Assembly (NCBI GenBank): GCA_910578215.1
Contig: CAJTPH010000027.1
Location: 14,816 to 56,775 of the forward strand
Direction: 5' to 3'
Source: an uncultured Acetatifactor sp.
GTDB lineage: Bacteria > Bacillota > Clostridia > Lachnospirales > Lachnospiraceae
DNA: 41,960 nucleotides
The position numbers and the translations under genes were made by a program. Of the stretch, positions 1 through 7,858 are shown one piece after another. Position 1 is the first letter of the stretch, and each line of letters opens with the position of its first letter. A model generated the notes under the pieces. That model did not search any database, was not told where the DNA came from, and saw only the letters and a list, made by a program, of their open reading frames with translations.

Positions 1-1
1 G

Positions 2-1165
2 AACAGCCATATCGAGCTGATTGCCTCCGAAAACTGGGTGAGCAGGGCGGTGATGGCTGCCATGGGAAGCCCCCTGACCAATAAATATGCGGAGGGCTAT
101 CCCGGAAAGCGGTATTACGGAGGCTGCGGCTGCGTGGACGTCGTGGAGGAGCTGGCAAGGGAGAGGGCTAAGGAGCTGTTCGGCTGCGAATATGCCAACG
201 TACAGCCTCATTCGGGCGCGCAGGCAAACATGGCGGTGCAGTTTGCGGTCTGTCAGCCCGGAGATACCATTATGGGTATGAACCTGGACCACGGCGGACA
301 TCTGACCCATGGCAGTCCGGTCAACATGTCCGGGAAATATTTCAAAATCGTTCCTTATGGAGTAAACGACGAGGGCTTTATCGATTACGACAGACTGCGT
401 GAGATTGCGCTGGAGGCAAAGCCCAGGATGATTATTGCCGGCGCCTCCGCTTATGCCAGAACCATAGATTTCAAGAAATTCCGTCAGGTTGCGGACGAGG
501 TTGGGGCAGTGCTTATGGTGGATATGGCGCACATTGCCGGCCTGGTTGCCGCAGGGCTGCATCCAAGCCCTATTCCCTATGCGGACGTGACCACCACCAC
601 CACTCACAAGACCCTGCGCGGTCCCCGGGGCGGAATGATTCTGTCAAGCAACGCGGTAAATGAGAAGTACAATTTCAACAAGGCGGTGTTCCCCGGCATT
701 CAGGGCGGTCCCCTGATGCATGTGATTGCCGCAAAGGCAGTCTGCTTCAAGGAGGCTCTGAGCGACGAATTCAAGACCTATCAGAAGAACATTATAGACA
801 ACGCTCAGGCGCTCTGCAGCGGGCTGATAAGCAGAGGGATCAAGATCGTTTCGGGCGGCACCGACAACCACCTGATGCTGGTTGACCTGACAACATACAG
901 CCTGACCGGAAAGGCAGTGGAGAAGCTGCTGGATGCGGCACATATCACCTGTAATAAAAATACCATTCCCAACGATCCTCAGTCGCCGTTTGTGACCAGC
1001 GGCGTACGCCTGGGAACTCCCGCGGTGACCAGCCGCGGCATGAACACGGAGGATATGGATAAGATTGCGGAGGCGATTGCGCTTGTGATCAAGGGCGGGG
1101 AACAGAGTATTCCGGAGGCAAGGGCCATCGTGCAGGCTCTCACCGACAAGTATCCCTTAATGTGA
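2..1165 (+). CDS. glyA: Serine hydroxymethyltransferase, 5'-truncated by window edge
   Basis: PLP enzyme interconverting serine and glycine while charging tetrahydrofolate with a one-carbon unit; cytoplasmic. The frame is open from base 2 and reads through the family motif IELIASEN, so the true start lies outside the window and only about 20-30 N-terminal residues should be missing. The PLP-binding lysine is in TTTTTHKTLRGPRGG (Lys codon at 608-610), followed by the conserved FPGIQGGP segment. The C-terminus ends normally. The stop codon overlaps the start region of the diguanylate cyclase downstream, so the two are probably co-transcribed. Assignment is secure; no oddities are seen. Confidence 0.97.
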   Translation, partial: NSHIELIASENWVSRAVMAAMGSPLTNKYAEGYPGKRYYGGCGCVDVVEELARERAKELFGCEYANVQPHSGAQANMAVQFAVCQPGDTIMGMNLDHGGHLTHGSPVNMSGKYFKIVPYGVNDEGFIDYDRLREIALEAKPRMIIAGASAYARTIDFKKFRQVADEVGAVLMVDMAHIAGLVAAGLHPSPIPYADVTTTTTHKTLRGPRGGMILSSNAVNEKYNFNKAVFPGIQGGPLMHVIAAKAVCFKEALSDEFKTYQKNIIDNAQALCSGLISRGIKIVSGGTDNHLMLVDLTTYSLTGKAVEKLLDAAHITCNKNTIPNDPQSPFVTSGVRLGTPAVTSRGMNTEDMDKIAEAIALVIKGGEQSIPEARAIVQALTDKYPLM

Positions 1166-2226
1166 CCATGAATATCAAGATGAAAAACACCGTGAATAAC
1201 AGGACGGCGCTCTATGCGCTTTATGCGCTGGAGGCCATGATGATGGTGGTGCATGGTCTGTTCCTGATCTTTTTTGCCTGCACGGGTGTACGCTTAATGT
1301 TGACGGTAAATATTTTCAGCCTGCTGGTCTATGCGGTCAGCTTTCTGCTGATAAAAAGAATGTATCTTACTGTCTATACGGCTGTGGTTTTTCTTGAAGT
1401 CAGTATCCATATGTTTTTGTCGGTGCTGTGCCTGGGGTGGGGGTATGGTTTTCAGCTGTACTTTCTTGTCTGTGTTCCCGTCATTTTTTATGCGGATTAT
1501 TTTTCCGTGAAGCTGGGACACAGGCACGTCCATGGATTTTTGCTGAGCGTGGCCAGCGGTCTGCTGTATTTTGTAACTCTTGTATATGTGAGATACCATG
1601 AGCCGCTGTATTCCCTTGATAACAGAATAGAGTATGTAATGCTGGCGGTGAATTCCCTTGTGGTGATCGTGTTCAGCACGGTATTCCTGGGGGCGCTGGC
1701 AAGAACCGCCACAAACACGGAGGCAAAGCTGGAGCGCCAGGCGACTCACGACATGCTCACGGGAATGTCCAACAGGAATTATCTGATCGAGCAGCTGGGC
1801 GTGCTTTTTGAGACGGAGCATTTAAAGGATTATTGGCTGGCAATTTTGGACATCGACGATTTCAAGGCCATCAACGACGTCTACGGGCATAACTGCGGGG
1901 ATTACGTGCTGAAAAGCGTGGCGAAGCTGATTCAGAAAAACAGCGGAGGCATGATATCCTGCAGATGGGGCGGAGAAGAATTCCTGCTGGTGGGACATGA
2001 GGGGCTCACGAAGGGCGGAGCAAAAACCAGCCATGAGGTACTGGAAAGAATCCGCCGGGCAGTGGAGGAAAATGATTTTATATATGAGGGCACAAAGATA
2101 AAGCTGACGATCACCATCGGTATGGCCAGCCACACGGATGAGCAGACTATAGATGAGTGGATCAATATTGCTGATATGAAGCTTTACTCCGGAAAAAATT
2201 CCGGCAAGAACCGCCTTGTTGTATAG
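1162..2226 (+). CDS. Membrane-anchored GGDEF diguanylate cyclase
   Basis: Predicted to make cyclic di-GMP from two GTP. Residues about 17-180 are mostly hydrophobic, forming five to six membrane segments. A GGDEF domain follows (about 190-354) with DIDDFKAINDVYGHNCGD and the active-site signature GGEEF at residues 270-274, so it should be catalytically competent. The position of the inhibitory I-site (RxxD just upstream of GGEEF) reads NSGG, so product inhibition through that site is not expected. The first possible start is GTG 1162, overlapping the glyA stop; ATG 1168 is an alternative two codons later. The gene ends in an intrinsic terminator. The membrane region is not a sensor domain I can name, so the input signal is unknown. 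Confidence 0.9.
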   Translation: MTMNIKMKNTVNNRTALYALYALEAMMMVVHGLFLIFFACTGVRLMLTVNIFSLLVYAVSFLLIKRMYLTVYTAVVFLEVSIHMFLSVLCLGWGYGFQLYFLVCVPVIFYADYFSVKLGHRHVHGFLLSVASGLLYFVTLVYVRYHEPLYSLDNRIEYVMLAVNSLVVIVFSTVFLGALARTATNTEAKLERQATHDMLTGMSNRNYLIEQLGVLFETEHLKDYWLAILDIDDFKAINDVYGHNCGDYVLKSVAKLIQKNSGGMISCRWGGEEFLLVGHEGLTKGGAKTSHEVLERIRRAVEENDFIYEGTKIKLTITIGMASHTDEQTIDEWINIADMKLYSGKNSGKNRLVV

Positions 2227-2236
2227 GCGGTTTTTT
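2209..2236 (+). terminator. Intrinsic terminator of glyA-GGDEF unit
   Basis: Arms AACCGCC (2209-2215) and GGCGGTT (2226-2232) followed by a T-run at 2231-2236. The 5' arm lies inside the last codons of the diguanylate cyclase gene, so the hairpin overlaps its stop. Confidence 0.85.
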
Positions 2237-2301
2237 GGATAATACCAGAAGGACAGACAAGACAGTCTCGGTGCACAGACGGCACCGGAATAGGAGAAAA
2301 T

Positions 2302-3513
2302 ATGATTAAGGCGGCAGTGTTAGGATACGGAACCGTAGGAAGCGGCGTGGTGGAGGTTATTGAGGGCAACAATGCGCAGATAAGCAAAAAGGCAGGCGAC
2401 GAGCTGCATGTAAAGTATATACTTGATTTGCGGGATTTTCCCGGAGACCCCTATGAGGACAGGGTAATACATGAATTTGATACGATTCTGAACGACCCGG
2501 AGATCAGCGTTGTCTGTGAGGTTATGGGCGGCGTGGGTGCTGCGTATCAGTTTACCAAACAGTGTCTGGAAGCCGGAAAGAGCGTGTGCACCTCCAACAA
2601 GGAGCTGGTTGCCAGGCATGGGGCGGAGCTTTTGGAGACGGCAAGAAGTAACCGCTGCAATTATATGTTCGAGGCCAGCGTAGGGGGAGGCATTCCACTT
2701 ATCCGCCCTATCAACAGCGCCCTTACGGCAGAAAAGATTCTGGAGGTCAAGGGTATTGTGAACGGCACCACCAACTATATTCTCACCAAGATGGAAAAGG
2801 AAGGCGCTGATTACAATGAGGTTTTGAAGAAGGCCCAGGAGCTGGGTTACGCGGAGCGCAATCCCGAGGCGGATGTGGAAGGACACGACGCCTGCCGCAA
2901 GATTGCCATTCTTGCATCTCTGGTGACGGGCAAAAACGTGGATTCGGAGAAGGTCTTTGCGGAGGGAATTACGGAGATCTCCAACGACGATTTTGCGTTT
3001 GCAAATGAGGCGGGAATGACGATCAAGCTTCTGGCGATCTGCAGGCTGATGGAGGACGACAGCGTTCTTGCCATGGTTGCGCCCTTTATGGTTCCTATGG
3101 ACAACCCTCTCGCAACGGTAAACGACGTGTTCAACGGGGTCTTGATTACGGGAAATATGCTGGGCGACGCGCTGTTTTACGGAAGGGGAGCCGGCAAGCT
3201 GCCCACGGCCAGCGCCGTGGTGGCGGATGTAATTGACTGTGCGAGACATCAGGGCAAAACGGTGATCTGTATGTGGGAAAAGGAGGAGGCCAGGCTTGCC
3301 GACGCCGCAGAGATACAGAGAGGGTTCTTTGTCAGGGCGAGGGAAGCGGCAAAAGGGGATGTGGAAGCGGCGTTTCCTGGAGGAAGGCTTCTGGACGTGC
3401 CCGGACATTCCGGTGAATTCGGCTATTTTACGCCCGTGATGAGGGAGAAGGATTTTCTTAAGAAATATCAGGAGCTTGGAGATAAGGTCCTGGGCAAAAT
3501 CCGCCTGCTGTAA
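2302..3513 (+). CDS. hom: Homoserine dehydrogenase (ACT-less form)
   Basis: Reduces aspartate semialdehyde to homoserine with NAD(P)H, the branch point toward threonine and methionine. The N-terminal Rossmann motif GYGTVGSG is at residues 9-16; TSNKELVA (about 97-104), GIVNGTTNY (151-159) and PEADVEGHDACRK (188-200) carry the family catalytic region. The protein is 403 aa and stops soon after the catalytic/dimerisation region, so the C-terminal ACT domain seen in about 430-aa homologues is absent; classical threonine feedback through that domain is not expected. ATG 2302 has GGAG upstream (AATAGGAGAA). lysC follows 136 bp downstream on the same strand, fitting an aspartate-family pair. Confidence 0.96.
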   Translation: MIKAAVLGYGTVGSGVVEVIEGNNAQISKKAGDELHVKYILDLRDFPGDPYEDRVIHEFDTILNDPEISVVCEVMGGVGAAYQFTKQCLEAGKSVCTSNKELVARHGAELLETARSNRCNYMFEASVGGGIPLIRPINSALTAEKILEVKGIVNGTTNYILTKMEKEGADYNEVLKKAQELGYAERNPEADVEGHDACRKIAILASLVTGKNVDSEKVFAEGITEISNDDFAFANEAGMTIKLLAICRLMEDDSVLAMVAPFMVPMDNPLATVNDVFNGVLITGNMLGDALFYGRGAGKLPTASAVVADVIDCARHQGKTVICMWEKEEARLADAAEIQRGFFVRAREAAKGDVEAAFPGGRLLDVPGHSGEFGYFTPVMREKDFLKKYQELGDKVLGKIRLL

Positions 3514-3649
3514 GGATTATGAGGGGAGCCTGCAGACGTACTCTGGTATACAGAGGAAAATTTATGCCATGGTTCCGCAGGGCAGAACTGCCACATATAA
3601 ATGTCATAGTTATATTAATTAAATTTATAAAAAGGTTGAGGAGCATAAA

Positions 3650-4969
3650 ATGTCTAAGGTAGTAAAATTTGGCGGAAGCTCGCTGGCGAGCGCGGAGCAG
3701 TTTCAGAAGGTAGGAGATATTATCCGGAGCGATGAACAGAGGAGATACGTCGTGCCCTCCGCTCCCGGCAAACGCTTTAAGACGGATACCAAGGTGACGG
3801 ATATGCTGTACGGCTGCTATGATCTGGCGGAGGCGGACAAAAATTTTGATCAGGAGCTTTCGGCGATCAAGCAGAGATACCAGGAAATCATAGACGGCCT
3901 GAAGCTGGAGCTGAGCCTTGAGAAGGAGTTTGCCGTCATAGCGGAAAGCTTTAAGGCGAAGGCGGGCAGCAGCTATGCGGCGTCCAGGGGGGAATATTTA
4001 AACGGTATTATTATGGCAAATTACCTTGGATATGAGTTTATCGACGCCGCAGAGGTCATCTTTTTTGACGGGGAGGGCAATTTTGACGGCGACAAGACCT
4101 ATTCGGTGCTTCCCGAGAGGCTTGCGGCCTGCAAATGCGCGGTGATACCCGGCTTTTACGGCTCGCTGCCTGACGGGACGGTGCAGACCTTCTCAAGGGG
4201 CGGTTCGGATGTGACGGGCGCCATTGTGGCAAAGGCTGCAAGGGTCGATGTATACGAGAACTGGACGGATGTGTCGGGGGTATTGGTGGCTGATCCCGGA
4301 ATCATTGACAATCCCGAGGGCATTGAGGTAATCACCTACAGAGAGCTCAGGGAGCTGGCCTATATGGGCTTCAATGTACTCCATGAGGACGCGATCTTCC
4401 CGGTCCGGCAGGAGGGGATTCCCATCAATATCCGCAATACGAACAGACCCTCTGACAACGGCACCTGGATCGTGGGCAGCACCTGCCAGAAGCCCAAGTA
4501 TGTCATAACGGGCATTGCGGGGAAGCAGGGCTTCTGCGCCATCAATATAGAAAAGGACATGATGAACTCCGAGATCGGCTTTGGCAGGAAGGTGCTTCAG
4601 GCATTTGAGGAGAACGGAATCTCTTTCGAGCATGTGCCCTCCGGCATCGACACCATGACGGTTTTTGCCCATCAGGATGAGTTTATGCATAAGGAGCAGC
4701 AGGTGGTTGCGTGTATTCACAGGCTTGCCCGTCCGGACGATATTGAAATCGAGTCCGATCTGGCGCTGATCGCCGTGGTGGGGCGCGGTATGAAGTCCAC
4801 CCGCGGCACCGCGGGCAGGATCTTCTCGGCTCTTGCCCACAGCAATGTGAATGTCAGGATGATCGACCAGGGCTCCTCGGAGCTCAACATTATCATCGGC
4901 GTGTCCAACGAGGACTTCGAGACGGCAATCAGGGCAATATATGACATTTTTGTAGTGACAAGGCTGTAG
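3650..4969 (+). CDS. lysC: Aspartate kinase
   Basis: Phosphorylates aspartate, the first step to lysine, threonine and methionine. The N-terminal substrate/ATP motif KFGGSSLAS is at residues 6-14, followed by the clostridial-type APGKR and DTKVTD segments; SRGGSDVTGA lies near residue 185. The C-terminal third (about 300-439) contains the tandem ACT region (VVGRGM, NVRMIDQGSSELNIIIGV), which normally binds lysine and/or threonine for feedback control. ATG 3650 is preceded by GAGGAG with good spacing. With hom just upstream this supplies aspartate semialdehyde precursors; asd is not in the window. The 136-bp gap from hom contains no convincing riboswitch or terminator. Confidence 0.96.
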   Translation: MSKVVKFGGSSLASAEQFQKVGDIIRSDEQRRYVVPSAPGKRFKTDTKVTDMLYGCYDLAEADKNFDQELSAIKQRYQEIIDGLKLELSLEKEFAVIAESFKAKAGSSYAASRGEYLNGIIMANYLGYEFIDAAEVIFFDGEGNFDGDKTYSVLPERLAACKCAVIPGFYGSLPDGTVQTFSRGGSDVTGAIVAKAARVDVYENWTDVSGVLVADPGIIDNPEGIEVITYRELRELAYMGFNVLHEDAIFPVRQEGIPINIRNTNRPSDNGTWIVGSTCQKPKYVITGIAGKQGFCAINIEKDMMNSEIGFGRKVLQAFEENGISFEHVPSGIDTMTVFAHQDEFMHKEQQVVACIHRLARPDDIEIESDLALIAVVGRGMKSTRGTAGRIFSALAHSNVNVRMIDQGSSELNIIIGVSNEDFETAIRAIYDIFVVTRL

Positions 4970-4998
4970 GCAGTCGGCACGGGCGCAGTATAACGGCA

Positions 4999-5032
4999 GA
5001 GGGCAGTGCTCCGGACGGGGCATTGCCCTTTT
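4999..5032 (+). terminator. Intrinsic terminator after lysC
   Basis: Near-complementary arms AGGGCAGTGCTC and GGGCATTGCCCT (about 5000-5029) followed by TTTT, starting 30 bp after the lysC stop. It separates lysC from the adenylyltransferase gene. Confidence 0.75.
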
Positions 5033-5098
5033 GGGTACAGGACGCCCTGGGGTTATGGCGGGCACTGTGTCGGTGGGGATAAGAACAGGGGAACGGAA

Positions 5099-5947
5099 AT
5101 GAGGACAGAGCAACAGATATATGACACTGTTTTAAATTTTGCCATGGGGGAAGAACGCATTCGAGTGGTTACTTTGGAGGGTTCCCGTACAAATATTAAC
5201 ATTGCGCCGGACGACTTCCAGGACTATGACATTACCTTTTTTGTCACGGATATGGAGAGCTTTACGGCGAATGACGAGTGGCTTGCTGTTTTCGGCGAGA
5301 GGCTGATTCTGCAGAAGCCGGAGGATATGGAGCTGTTTCCGGCGGAGGAAAAGGGCTTTTCTTATCTTATGCTGTTCAGCGACGACGTTAAAATAGATTT
5401 GACTTTGCTGCCGCTGGAGCTTCTCAAGGAGTATTTTACATGGGACAAGCTGGTTAAGGTGCTGCTGGACAAGGACGGACGGGCAGGGCTGCAGCCGGAG
5501 CCTACGGATATGGATTATCACTTGCGGCGCCCGACAGAGAGGATGTTTGACGACTGCTGCAACGAATTCTGGAACACCGTGCCATATGTGGTTAAGGGGC
5601 TGTGCCGCAGGGAGATCCTGTTTGCCATCGACCATATGAACGATGTGGTGCGCAGGGAGCTGCTTCGTATGCTTTCCTGGAAGATTGGCATCGAAAGGGG
5701 ATTTGATTTCAGCCTGGGCAAGAACTATAAGTTTATGGAGCGGTATCTTCCGGTGAAATTGTGGGAACGGCTGATGTCCACTTACAGAATGGATTCCTAT
5801 GAGCAAATGTGGGCAGCCCTGGAACAGTGTATGGAGCTGTTCCGGGAGACCTCGGCGGAAACGGCAGGACGGCTGGGCTTTGGGTATCCGGACTATGATA
5901 AAAATATCAGCGGGTACGTCGCCAGGCAGAAGGCAAGGTATATGTGA
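5099..5947 (+). CDS. Aminoglycoside 6-adenylyltransferase-like protein (ANT(6)/AadE family)
   Basis: Family members transfer AMP to the 6-hydroxyl of streptomycin. The nucleotidyltransferase signature is complete: EGSR at 27-30, metal-binding DYD at 42-44 and a third carboxylate in KIDLTLLPLE (D100). Length is 282 aa, normal for the family. I chose ATG 5099: the frame is open to 5006, but those codons encode terminator sequence and look non-coding, while AGGGGAACGGAA lies just before 5099. No mobile-element sequences flank it, so it looks like a resident chromosomal homologue. Whether it modifies streptomycin or another substrate cannot be read from sequence. Confidence 0.88.
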   Translation: MRTEQQIYDTVLNFAMGEERIRVVTLEGSRTNINIAPDDFQDYDITFFVTDMESFTANDEWLAVFGERLILQKPEDMELFPAEEKGFSYLMLFSDDVKIDLTLLPLELLKEYFTWDKLVKVLLDKDGRAGLQPEPTDMDYHLRRPTERMFDDCCNEFWNTVPYVVKGLCRREILFAIDHMNDVVRRELLRMLSWKIGIERGFDFSLGKNYKFMERYLPVKLWERLMSTYRMDSYEQMWAALEQCMELFRETSAETAGRLGFGYPDYDKNISGYVARQKARYM

Positions 5948-6146
5948 AATTTATGCGCCCATTACAGATTGTTTCGGACTTAGGGCGCCTCATTGGATTT
6001 TTGAGGAAACTTGTGCATGGCTGTAAATAATAGAAAAGTCCAATATGTATGGCAGGAAAGTGAGGGTCCTTATACAGCGTCAGGCATTGAACGGGAGAAG
6101 CAGGAGATTTGCCGAAAGGAAAAGTCAGGAAATTTGTCGAAACCTG

Positions 6147-6175
6147 TTGACAGACAGAGAAATTTGAATTAATAT
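6147..6175 (+). promoter_or_regulatory. Sigma-A-type promoter of candidate small RNA
   Basis: TTGACA at 6147-6152, 17-bp spacer, TAATAT at 6170-6175. A second -10-like TATAAT lies at 6224-6229 but lacks a spaced -35. Confidence 0.6.
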
Positions 6176-6181
6176 AACTAT

Positions 6182-6312
6182 ATCATCTTTCCATTTTGAT
6201 ACAAAAGAACTTGCAGTTTACTCTATAATGGAAAATATGTACAAAAGAATATATATACTCACGATGAAGTGGAGAATGATAAAGAAACGGACAATGTCCG
6301 TTTCTTTTTTTA
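6182..6312 (+). ncRNA. Candidate ~130-nt small RNA or attenuator leader
   Basis: Defined only by signals: a promoter ending at 6175, an 8-bp stem TTTCCATT/AATGGAAA (6188-6195/6227-6234) enclosing one copy of a 10-nt direct repeat, and a terminator at 6281-6312. No open frame with a ribosome binding site fits; a 21-codon frame from about 6264 lacks a Shine-Dalgarno sequence and runs through the terminator. It could be a free sRNA or a terminated leader of the downstream GH3 gene. No known RNA family is recognised. Confidence 0.35.
6281..6312 (+). terminator. Strong intrinsic terminator upstream of GH3 gene
   Basis: A 13-nt inverted repeat (6281-6293 and 6295-6307, arms AAAGAAACGGACA and its complement) runs into a T-tract through 6311. 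It lies about 100 bp upstream of the GH3 gene with no gene immediately before it. Confidence 0.85.
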
Positions 6313-6409
6313 CTATTTTTATATTTTAGTAGAAAAAAATTTTGATATAAGGTAATATAAAAATAACCTTAGTTAAGAACAGAAAACGCAGGACAGGAGA
6401 CAGGATAAG

Positions 6410-7831
6410 ATGCAGAGCGAGAGTCAGGATAAGATCCGGAGCGAAATACAGGACGATGGCTTAGAGGAAAGTCAGGATGAAAAACGGGACGAAATGCTGG
6501 ACGAGATCCTGAACGACAAAAAGGGCAAGAGAGAGCTTCGGAGAAAAAGGAGAATCAAAAATCAGATAGTGGCATATGTGGTACTCAGCCTTTTGATATT
6601 GTGCGCCGCGCTTTGCGTGGTGGCTGTGGTGAGGAAGCTGAGCGCCGCCAGGGAGGAAAGGGAACAGAAGGAAATGCAGGAGAGCCAGAGCAGGATAGAG
6701 GAGCTTCTTTCCTCGGAGCCGCCCATCGCCACGCCAGCGCCCACGCCGGAGGCGGTGGAGCAGACGCCTCAGGAGAGGCTGGATGAGATTGTGGATGAGG
6801 CTATTGCGGTCATGCCCCTGGAGGATAAGGTGGCGGGCTTGTTTATAGTGACGCCGGAGGCTATTACAAAGGTGGCGACCGCCGTCAGGGCAGGTGAGGG
6901 GACGCAGAAGGCGCTGGCCCAATATGCGGTGGGCGGCCTTGTCTATTTTGCCAAGAACATACAGTCCAGGGAGCAGGTTACGGAGATGCTTGCCAATACA
7001 AAAGAATACAGTAAGTATCCTATTTTTCTCGCCGTGGACGAGGAGGGCGGTAAGGTGGCCCGGCTGGCAAACGCCGGGATTGGAACCAAGCTTGACAATG
7101 CCTGGAAAATCGGAGCCGCGGGGGATACGGAAACGGCGCGCCAGGCGGGCGTCGGCATCGGGCAGACTCTTGCGGAGGTGGGATTTAATCTTGACTTTGC
7201 TCCGGTGGCGGATGTGGCAAATGTGGAGGGCAGTGTGATGAAAGAGCGCTCCTATGGCAGTGATGCGGCGACGGCGGCGGGATTTGTGACGGCGATGATG
7301 GAGGGGCTGCAGGAGCAGAAGGTAACGGCATGTCTGAAGCATTTTCCAGGAATCGGCAGTACCACGGCGGACACCCACAAGGGGCTTGCGTTTACGGACA
7401 GGACGGCGGAGCAGTTCAGAGCGGAGGAGCTGACCGTTTTTAAGGCAGGCATCGACGCGGGGGCAAATATGATTATGGTGGGGCATATGTCTGCGCCGGC
7501 TCTGACGGGGAACAATGACCCCTGTATTTTTTCGGAGGAGCTGATAACGGGGATTCTGCGGGAGGAGCTTGGGTTTGACGGCGTCGTCATAACGGATGCC
7601 ATGAATATGAAGGCGATCTCCGAGTATTATGGAGCCGAGGAGGCGGCGATTATGGCGTTGAAGGCAGGCTGCGACATGCTTTTGATGCCGGAGGATTTTG
7701 AGAAAGCCTATAACGGCGTACTGCAGGCGGTCAGGGACGGAGTTATTTCTGAGGAGCGGGTCAATGATTCCCTGAGGAGGATTTACAGGATCAAGGAAGC
7801 GGATAAGATTCAGGAGGAGCCTGTACATTAG
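6410..7831 (+). CDS. Membrane-anchored GH3 beta-N-acetylhexosaminidase (NagZ-like)
   Basis: Predicted to remove N-acetylglucosamine from muropeptides or glycans. The first 50 residues are highly charged and repetitive (SQDK/SQDE, DEML/DEIL), then one transmembrane segment at about 53-74 and a Pro-rich spacer (PPIATPAPTPE) place the catalytic domain outside the membrane. The GH3 domain spans about 125-465 with KHFPGIGSTTADTHKG (K310; general acid-base His at 323) and VVITDAMNM, whose Asp396 is the expected nucleophile. GAGACAGGATAAG precedes ATG 6410. The GH35 gene begins 27 bp after its stop, suggesting co-transcription. Substrate (cell wall or dietary/host glycan) is not determined. Confidence 0.92.
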   Translation: MQSESQDKIRSEIQDDGLEESQDEKRDEMLDEILNDKKGKRELRRKRRIKNQIVAYVVLSLLILCAALCVVAVVRKLSAAREEREQKEMQESQSRIEELLSSEPPIATPAPTPEAVEQTPQERLDEIVDEAIAVMPLEDKVAGLFIVTPEAITKVATAVRAGEGTQKALAQYAVGGLVYFAKNIQSREQVTEMLANTKEYSKYPIFLAVDEEGGKVARLANAGIGTKLDNAWKIGAAGDTETARQAGVGIGQTLAEVGFNLDFAPVADVANVEGSVMKERSYGSDAATAAGFVTAMMEGLQEQKVTACLKHFPGIGSTTADTHKGLAFTDRTAEQFRAEELTVFKAGIDAGANMIMVGHMSAPALTGNNDPCIFSEELITGILREELGFDGVVITDAMNMKAISEYYGAEEAAIMALKAGCDMLLMPEDFEKAYNGVLQAVRDGVISEERVNDSLRRIYRIKEADKIQEEPVH

Positions 7832-7858
7832 GGTGCGGGGTGAGAATGGAGGAGCGGT

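Larger units (their letters stand above)
5948..6409. other. 462-bp intergenic region with candidate small transcript
   Basis: No gene is supported here. The right half is AT-rich and contains a promoter-like pair (6147-6175), an internal stem (6188-6195 with 6227-6234), a 10-bp direct repeat TACAAAAGAA at 6200-6209 and 6240-6249, and a strong terminator (6281-6312), together resembling a short orphan transcription unit. The left part (5948-6140) shows nothing recognisable. Confidence 0.6.

Noticed and set aside
2320..3408. 362-codon minus-strand frame
   Set aside because: Shadow of homoserine dehydrogenase, which has all family motifs on the plus strand.
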